From Actinomyces sp. oral taxon 897 (GTDB lineage: Bacteria > Actinomycetota > Actinomycetes > Actinomycetales > Actinomycetaceae), in contig NZ_CP027236.1 in NCBI RefSeq assembly GCF_002999235.1, positions 3,100,001 through 3,164,000 of the forward strand: a stretch of 64,000 bases of DNA, in the 5' to 3' direction. This document shows, one piece after another, positions 59,253 to 64,000 of this stretch. Made by a program: the position numbers and the translations under genes. Under the pieces are notes generated by a model. That model worked only from the letters and a program-made list of their open reading frames with translations. It did no database searches and had not been told where the DNA came from. Each line of letters starts with the position of its first letter. Positions within the stretch are counted from its first letter, which is position 1.

Positions 59253-59495
59253 GCGCGCGACCTGCTGCGGGCTGCTCTCACTGGGCCCCGCTCCCGTAAG
59301 GGGCCAGGCCGCTCTCAGCGAGGCTAGCCCTTACCCCACCGGGGTCTGTCCTGGTCCGGGCGGGCCATGAGGACAGGCCGGTGCGGGCCCGAGGCGGGTG
59401 CGGGGATCGTGCAGACCGTGCAAGGCCCCGCGGGCTGTCGGCACGGCCTCTGGACAGTGCTGGTCGGGACCGTCCTGGTAGCACCGCGGGTGCCG
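59253..59495. other. Intergenic region after ffh
   Basis: About 240 bp with no gene. GGCCCC (59284-59289) and GGGGCC (59300-59305) could form a short terminator stem just past ffh. GCTCTCA occurs on both sides of it. Confidence 0.4.
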
Positions 59496-59575
59496 TCCGT
59501 TCTCACGACGAACAAGTACCGTTCTCACGACGAACAAGTACCGTTCTCGCGAGCAATAAGTACCGTTCTCGCGGA
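59496..59575 (+). repeat. 22-bp tandem array F (4 units)
   Basis: CCGTTCTC at 59497, 59519, 59541 and 59563, exactly 22 bp apart; linkers ACGACGAAC (twice) and GCGAGCAAT. It lies between the convergent ffh and glgB genes and ends in a G-run. Confidence 0.95.
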
Positions 59576-59647
59576 AAGGGGGTGCCCCTGCCGCGGTGGC
59601 GGGGGCACCCCCTTGGCTGCCGGGACGGCCCTCAGGCCCTCGACCAC

Positions 59648-59742
59648 AGCCCGGGTACCGGGATATTAGCCCAGGTGCCAGGTCTGGACCACAGCCCAGG
59701 TACCAGGTCTCACGGCCCGGGTACCCGGGATATTAGCCCGGC
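59648..59742. repeat. Short tandem array with GGTACC cores next to glgB
   Basis: Four diverged units begin AGCCCGGGTACCGGG (59648), AGCCCAGGTGCCAGG (59668), AGCCCAGGTACCAGG (59693) and GGCCCGGGTACCCGGG (59714), 20-25 bp apart. A fifth start, AGCCCGGC, is at 59735. The first and fourth units end in GATATT. The fourth contains the 14-bp palindrome CCCGGGTACCCGGG (59716-59729). It lies 3' of glgB. Confidence 0.85.
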
Positions 59743-59764
59743 GTGGGTCCGCTGCTGAGGCTCC

Positions 59765-61987
59765 TCAGTCGCGGGTCGGGCGCAGGAAGACCGCGCCCAT
59801 GGGGGGGACCCGCAGGCGCACCGAGGCCGGGCGGCCGTTCCACGGCAGCTCCTCGGCCTCCACGTGCCCGAGGTTGCCCACCCCGGAGCCGCCGTACTCC
59901 TCGGAGTCGGTGTTGAGGATCTCGTCCCAGCCACCGGCGAAGGGCAGGCCCACCCGGTAGCCCTCGTGCGGGGTCCCGGCGAAGTTCACCACGCAGACCA
60001 GCAGGTCGTTGTGGCCGTCGGCACCGGTGCCCTTACGCAGGTAGGAGATGACGTTGTGGTCGCCGTCGCCGGCCTCGATCCACTCGAACCCCCGGTGGGA
60101 GAAGTCGTCCGCCCACAGCGCGGGGGAGTCCTTGTACAGGGCGTTGAGGTCGCTCACCAGGTGCAGCAGGCCCTGGTGGCCCGGGTCGTCCAGGATCCAC
60201 CAGTCCAGGGAGTTGTCGGAGTTCCACTCCGAGCCCTGGCCGAACTCCTGTCCCATGAACAGCAGCTGCTTGCCGGGGTGGGACCACTGGTAGGCGTACA
60301 GGGCGCGCAGGCCCGCCAGCTCCTGCCAGGCGTCGCCGGGCATCTTGGACAGCAGGGAACCCTTGCCGTGGACCACCTCGTCGTGGCTCAGCGGCAGGAC
60401 GAACTGCTCGGAGAAGGCGTAGACCAGGGAGAACGTCAGCTCCCCGTGGTGGTAGCGCCGGTTGATCGGCTCCTCGGCCAGGTAGCGCAGGGTGTCGTTC
60501 ATCCAGCCCATGTTCCACTTCAGGCCGAAGCCCAGCCCACCGTACTCGGTGGGGGCGGTGACGCCGGGCCAGGCCGTGGACTCCTCGGCGGCCATGACGA
60601 TACCGGGGTTCTTCCGGTAGGCGGTGGCGGTGGCCTCCTGGAGGAAGCTAATGGCCTCCAGGTGCTCGCGGCCACCGTACTGGTTGGGGTGCCACTGGCC
60701 CTCCTGGCGCGAGTAGTCCAGGTAGAGCATGGAGGCCACGGCGTCCACGCGCAGGCCGTCGGCGTGGAACTCCTCCAGCCAGTACAGGGCGTTGGCCACC
60801 AGGAAGTTACGCACCTCGTTGCGTCCGAAGTTGAACACGTAGGTACCCCAGTCGGGGTGCTCCCCGCGCTGGGGGTCGGGGTCCTCGTACAGGGCCGTGC
60901 CGTCGAAGCGGGCCAGGGCCCACTCGTCCTTGGGGAAGTGGGCGGGCACCCAGTCCAGGATGACGCCGATGCCGGCCTGGTGGAGCTGGTCCACCAGGTA
61001 CCTGAAGTCGTCCGGCGTGCCGAACCGCGCGGTGGGGGCGTAGTAGCCGCTGACCTGGTAGCCCCAGGAGCCCCCGAAGGGGTGCTCGGCCACCGGCAGG
61101 AACTCCACGTGGGTGAAGCCCGTCTCTTTAATGTAGGGCACCAGCTCCTCGGCCAGGCCCCGGTAGCCCAGGCCCTGGCGCCAGGAGCCCACGTGCACCT
61201 CGTAGATGCTCATGGGGCCCGAGTGCGGGTCACGGTGCTTGCGGGCCTCCATCCAGGCCTCGTCGCCCCACTTGTGGGTGGCCTCGGTGACCACCGAGGC
61301 GGTGGCCGGGGGGACCTCCGTGGCGCGCGCCATGGGGTCGGCCTTCTGGTGCCAGCTGCCGTCCTGGAAGCAGATCTCGAACTTGTAGCGGGCCCCCACC
61401 CCCACGCCGGGGACGAACAGCTCCCACACCCCGGAGGAGCCCAGGGAGCGCATGGCGGTGGCCGTGCCGTCCCAGTAGTTGAAGTCCCCGACCACGCGCA
61501 CGGCCCGGGCGTTGGGCGCCCAGACGGCGAAGGCGGTGCCCTCCACCTCGCCCATGGGGCCCGGGTAGCGCTTGAGGTGCGCCCCCAGGACGTTCCACAG
61601 GTCCTCGTGGCGGCCCTCGGAGATGAGGTAGATGTCCATCTCGCCCAGGGTCGGCAGGTAGCGGTAGGGGTCGTCGACCGTGGTGGTGTCCTCGCCGTAG
61701 GTCACGGCCAGGCGGTAGTCCGGGATCTCGGTGCCCGGCAGGACCGCGACCCAGATGCCGTCCTGCTCGTGGGTGGCCGGGTAGCTGCCCTCGGTAGTGA
61801 GGACAGTCACGTTGTCGGCCAGGTGGCGCACGGTGCGGATGGTGATGCCGTCGGTGCCGACGTGGGCGCCGAGGACCTCGTGCGGGTTGTAGTAGCGCGC
61901 GTAGGCGACGTCCGCGAGAACCCAGGGGTCCACGTGGATGGGGGCCGGCGCGGTGCGGGCGGGGTCGGGGCTGGTGACGTCTGTCAT
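59765..61987 (-). CDS. glgB: 1,4-alpha-glucan branching enzyme
   Basis: 740-residue GH13 enzyme that creates alpha-1,6 branches in glycogen-like glucan. CBM48-like N-terminal domains (first ~230 residues) include NPHEVLGAH. The barrel has [24 protein letters not shown] with nucleophile Asp415, [12 protein letters not shown] with acid Glu468, and [13 protein letters not shown] with the third Asp. The 53-residue Asp-Glu spacing equals that of E. coli GlgB (405/458). GGGAG precedes the ATG. It follows the maltokinase gene by 66 bp on the same strand, matching the GlgE pathway gene set. Confidence 0.95.
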   Translation of the reverse strand: MTDVTSPDPARTAPAPIHVDPWVLADVAYARYYNPHEVLGAHVGTDGITIRTVRHLADNVTVLTTEGSYPATHEQDGIWVAVLPGTEIPDYRLAVTYGEDTTTVDDPYRYLPTLGEMDIYLISEGRHEDLWNVLGAHLKRYPGPMGEVEGTAFAVWAPNARAVRVVGDFNYWDGTATAMRSLGSSGVWELFVPGVGVGARYKFEICFQDGSWHQKADPMARATEVPPATASVVTEATHKWGDEAWMEARKHRDPHSGPMSIYEVHVGSWRQGLGYRGLAEELVPYIKETGFTHVEFLPVAEHPFGGSWGYQVSGYYAPTARFGTPDDFRYLVDQLHQAGIGVILDWVPAHFPKDEWALARFDGTALYEDPDPQRGEHPDWGTYVFNFGRNEVRNFLVANALYWLEEFHADGLRVDAVASMLYLDYSRQEGQWHPNQYGGREHLEAISFLQEATATAYRKNPGIVMAAEESTAWPGVTAPTEYGGLGFGLKWNMGWMNDTLRYLAEEPINRRYHHGELTFSLVYAFSEQFVLPLSHDEVVHGKGSLLSKMPGDAWQELAGLRALYAYQWSHPGKQLLFMGQEFGQGSEWNSDNSLDWWILDDPGHQGLLHLVSDLNALYKDSPALWADDFSHRGFEWIEAGDGDHNVISYLRKGTGADGHNDLLVCVVNFAGTPHEGYRVGLPFAGGWDEILNTDSEEYGGSGVGNLGHVEAEELPWNGRPASVRLRVPPMGAVFLRPTRD

Positions 61988-62053
61988 GTTCTCACTCTCC
62001 CATGAGTGGGCTCTGGTTGGGGGGACTTTGTACTGGAAATCATCTTAAGGTGG

Positions 62054-63568
62054 TTATCCTCGCAGGCCAGCTCCTGTCAGGGCCTTCAGGCCCCGCCGGG
62101 GGATCGCGGACCAGTCCGGACGGTTGCGGGCCTCGTAGACCGCCTCGTACAGGGCCTTGTCCAGCTCCAGGGCGGCCAGGACGGTCTCGCCCTCCTCGCC
62201 CCCGGGCCCTTCGGAGGAGGACCGGTAGCCCGCCAGGAAGGCGGCGCGCACGGCGGGCAGCCAGGTGGGGTCGGGCGCCTTGCCGACGGCCGCGGCGTAG
62301 TCGAAGGAGCGCAGCATCCCGGCCACGTCCCGCAGGGGCTGGTCGGGCTCACGGCGCTGGGCCAGGGGGCGCAGGGGCTCGCCCTCGAAGTCCAGGACGT
62401 ACCAGCGCCCCTGAGGCTCGCAGTAGAGCACCTGCCCCAGGTGGTCGTCGCCGTGCACCCGCGTGGAGGCCGGCAGGTGGTCCAGGGAGCCCAGGCGGGC
62501 GTAGAGGGCGTCCACAGCGGCCTGGAGGCCAGGTACCTCGGCGCCCAGGGAGGGGACCTCGGCCAGGGCCCACCGGGCCCGACGGCGCAGCTCCGCCTCC
62601 AGGGCGCGCGGGCTGACCGGCTCGTAGGTCCCCAGGGCCGACGCCAGGTGGGCGTGCATCTGGGCGGTGGTGGCACCCAGGTCCCGGGCCAGCGCCACGG
62701 CCCGCTCCCGCACCGGGGAGCCTGGGCCGTCGTCGCTCCCCGCCAGGGAGCAGAACAGGTTGAAGCCGTCAGTGGCCTGGTCCACCAGGACGCTGGCGAC
62801 GGCGCCGTCCGCCGCCTCGGACGCCGCGTCCCTGGGCGCAGCGTCCTCGGACGCCGCGCCCCCGGGCTCAAGGGTCCCGGCGAGCTGGACGGTGGACCAG
62901 GCCACGGGCGCCGGGACACGGTCCCAGCCGTCGCGGGCCAGGGCGACGGAGACCTCGACGTCGGGGTTGCGCCCGGGCGCCAGGACGCGGAAGAGCTTGA
63001 TGATCAGGCCCTCCGTGGCCGCGTCCTGGCTACCGGCCCCCTGGTCGGGGCGGGACCGGGCGGGGGCGTCCCCGCCGTCCGGGGCCGGCAGGACCACGCT
63101 GGTGTTGGACTGCTCGCCCGTCAGCACCCGGACCCGCTCGGCGCGCCGGGCGATGGCCCGCACCCCGGCGGCGTCCAGCACGGTCCCGGCCCGTTCCACG
63201 TCCCGGGCCCAGGCCCGCCAGAAGGCGGGGTGGTGCGGGCCGTCCACGAGGGCCGTCCCGTCCGGCAGGGCGAAGCCGGCCGCGCCGGGCGCCTCGCCCG
63301 CGCCGGTGAGGCGCTCCAGGGCCCCGGGGGAGTCCAGGACGAGGGGCACGTGCATGAGGACCGGGGAGTGGTCGGTGCGGGGCACGGCCACGACCAGGTC
63401 GCGCACCCCGGGGGCGAGGCGCGAGTCCGCCACCACGCGCAGCGCGGCGCCGTCGGGCGGCTGCCCGTCCTTGAGCGGGAACCAGCGGCGTTCGCTCATC
63501 CACGCCGCCAGGTGGGTCAGCAGGACCTGCTGCTCGGGCCAGGGCCCGGTCGGATCGGTGGGGGGCAT
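62054..63568 (-). CDS. mak: Maltokinase (Mak/Pep2)
   Basis: 504 residues. It phosphorylates maltose with ATP to maltose 1-phosphate, the GlgE substrate. The N-terminal cap domain has MSERRWFPLKDG, and the kinase core has the P-loop-like LTGEQSNTSVVL, a lysine in GLIIKLFRVLAPG, the catalytic RVHGDDHLGQVLYC (Brenner-type HGD) and YVLDFEGEP (DFE metal site). Two short Ala/Asp/Pro insertions (after VLPAPDGG and around GGAASEDAAP) are lineage extras. AAGGAGC precedes the ATG; the longer upstream frame is ignored. It sits between glgE and glgB. Confidence 0.93.
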   Translation of the reverse strand: MPPTDPTGPWPEQQVLLTHLAAWMSERRWFPLKDGQPPDGAALRVVADSRLAPGVRDLVVAVPRTDHSPVLMHVPLVLDSPGALERLTGAGEAPGAAGFALPDGTALVDGPHHPAFWRAWARDVERAGTVLDAAGVRAIARRAERVRVLTGEQSNTSVVLPAPDGGDAPARSRPDQGAGSQDAATEGLIIKLFRVLAPGRNPDVEVSVALARDGWDRVPAPVAWSTVQLAGTLEPGGAASEDAAPRDAASEAADGAVASVLVDQATDGFNLFCSLAGSDDGPGSPVRERAVALARDLGATTAQMHAHLASALGTYEPVSPRALEAELRRRARWALAEVPSLGAEVPGLQAAVDALYARLGSLDHLPASTRVHGDDHLGQVLYCEPQGRWYVLDFEGEPLRPLAQRREPDQPLRDVAGMLRSFDYAAAVGKAPDPTWLPAVRAAFLAGYRSSSEGPGGEEGETVLAALELDKALYEAVYEARNRPDWSAIPRRGLKALTGAGLRG

Positions 63569-63669
63569 TATTGCTCCTTGTCGTATCGGACGGATCGTAT
63601 TGGAGAGGGCGGTCGGAGTGGATAGGTGGTTGGAGGGGCGGGCGCCGAGCTCCGACCGGCGCCCGCCCG

Positions 63670-63700
63670 GGCGGGGTCCGACCCGGGGCCGGACCCCGCC
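63670..63700 (-). terminator. Hairpin after glgE
   Basis: GGCGGGGTCCG (63670-63680) and CGGACCCCGCC (63690-63700) pair perfectly with a 9-nt loop, four bases downstream of the glgE stop on the minus strand. It may limit read-through into the maltokinase gene. Confidence 0.6.
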
Positions 63701-63704
63701 CCGC

Positions 63705-64000
63705 TCACTGGGGCTCGGCCGGGGACTCGACCAGGGGCTCGACCCGGAAGACGTGGGCGACGCGCCCCTCGAAGGGATCCAGGCGCACGTAGTTCTGCCC
63801 GCTCCACTCGTAGGCCGCACCGGTCAGCTCGTCGGTCACGCGCAGGACCGGGCGGGAGCCGTCGGTGCCCGGCGGCAGCCCCAGCTGCTCCAGGTTGAGG
63901 TAGACCTCGCCCTCCTGGGCCTGGTGCGGGTCCAGGTTCACCACCGTCAGGACCACGTCCTGCTTGCCGGTGGGGGAGAAGGCCGCGTCCACCCGCTTGG
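63705..64000 (-). CDS. glgE: GlgE, alpha-1,4-glucan:maltose-1-phosphate maltosyltransferase (3' end)
   Basis: C-terminal 98 codons of a gene running off the right edge; the frame continues upstream of the first internal GTG. The visible beta-sandwich domain has VDAAFSPTGKQDVVLTVVNL, DPHQAQEGEVYLNLEQLGLP, VTDELTGAAYEWSGQNYVRL and AHVFRVEP, which match the end of GlgE rather than TreS. Position upstream of mak and glgB fits the pathway. The active site is outside the window. Confidence 0.85.
   Translation of the reverse strand, partial: KRVDAAFSPTGKQDVVLTVVNLDPHQAQEGEVYLNLEQLGLPPGTDGSRPVLRVTDELTGAAYEWSGQNYVRLDPFEGRVAHVFRVEPLVESPAEPQ

Noticed and set aside
17765..59575. 22-bp arrays as CRISPR arrays
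   Set aside because: The 9-bp linkers are too short and are reused among arrays, and the units lack the repeat/unique-spacer pattern.
1..64000. tRNA, rRNA, tmRNA, RNase P RNA or 4.5S RNA genes
   Set aside because: No cloverleaf, conserved loop or known signature such as the SRP GGAAGCAG-type loop was seen in the intergenic regions; a covariance-model search would be decisive.

Overview
The window is 64 kb of very GC-rich DNA carrying a dense set of actinobacterial genes. Marker genes point to the phylum: bS22, GlnR, the GlgE/maltokinase/GlgB glucan pathway, MutT1, a PPA1309-family protein, DUF3117, UPF0182 and TIGR00730/LOG proteins. The overall character, with DUF6318 and Ala/Pro/Gly-rich linkers inside conserved proteins, suggests Actinomyces or a close relative. 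That genus assignment is inference. No rRNA, tRNA, transposase or cas gene was found.

Layout. 0-7.5 kb: the end of a DUF2342 zinc-metalloprotease-like gene, then a minus-strand series (PPA1309, DUF3117, LOG, UPF0182, dapE). 7.8-9.5 kb: a phosphohexomutase. 9.6-13.5 kb: a Zn/Mn-type ABC importer operon (lipoprotein, ATPase, two permeases) with a palindrome at its promoter. 14-20 kb: deoC, a GH13 glycosidase, an SDR, a methyltransferase and a minimal metallopeptidase. 19.2-24 kb: a MacB/FtsX-type ABC pair and a membrane protein with a collagen-like tail. 24.4-29.4 kb: trkA and trkH flanking an MFS exporter and its divergent TetR regulator. 29.9-36.5 kb: an excisionase-like HTH protein, bS22, murB, a hypothetical gene, ppk1 and mutT1. 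36.5-39.4 kb: a small-peptide/ABC/membrane-protein operon. 39.8-43.8 kb: glnR, a divergent membrane protein and a NatAB-type exporter. 44.2-59.3 kb: smc, ftsY and ffh, with a DUF6318/PKD surface-protein module between smc and ftsY and a DesKR-type two-component/ABC cassette before ffh. 59.8-64 kb: glgB, maltokinase and the end of glgE, on the minus strand.

Functional themes. SRP-dependent membrane targeting (ffh, ftsY) and chromosome condensation (smc) share one arm. GlgE, maltokinase and GlgB convert trehalose-derived maltose 1-phosphate into branched glucan. Ppk1 and MutT1 handle polyphosphate and oxidised nucleotides. TrkA and TrkH import potassium.

The most unusual signal is not a gene. 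A family of tandem arrays with an exact 22-bp period (core AAGTACCGTTCTC plus a 9-bp linker) occurs at six intergenic sites, 21 units in all. Three further short arrays near 9.6, 31.8 and 59.7 kb have a similar period or share the GTACC core. Three of the 22-bp arrays bracket the surface-protein module between smc and ftsY. Other signals are a lone type I-E-like CRISPR repeat, a perfect 23-bp operator-like palindrome, a hairpin enclosing a start codon, and a 39-codon peptide gene coupled to an ABC transporter.
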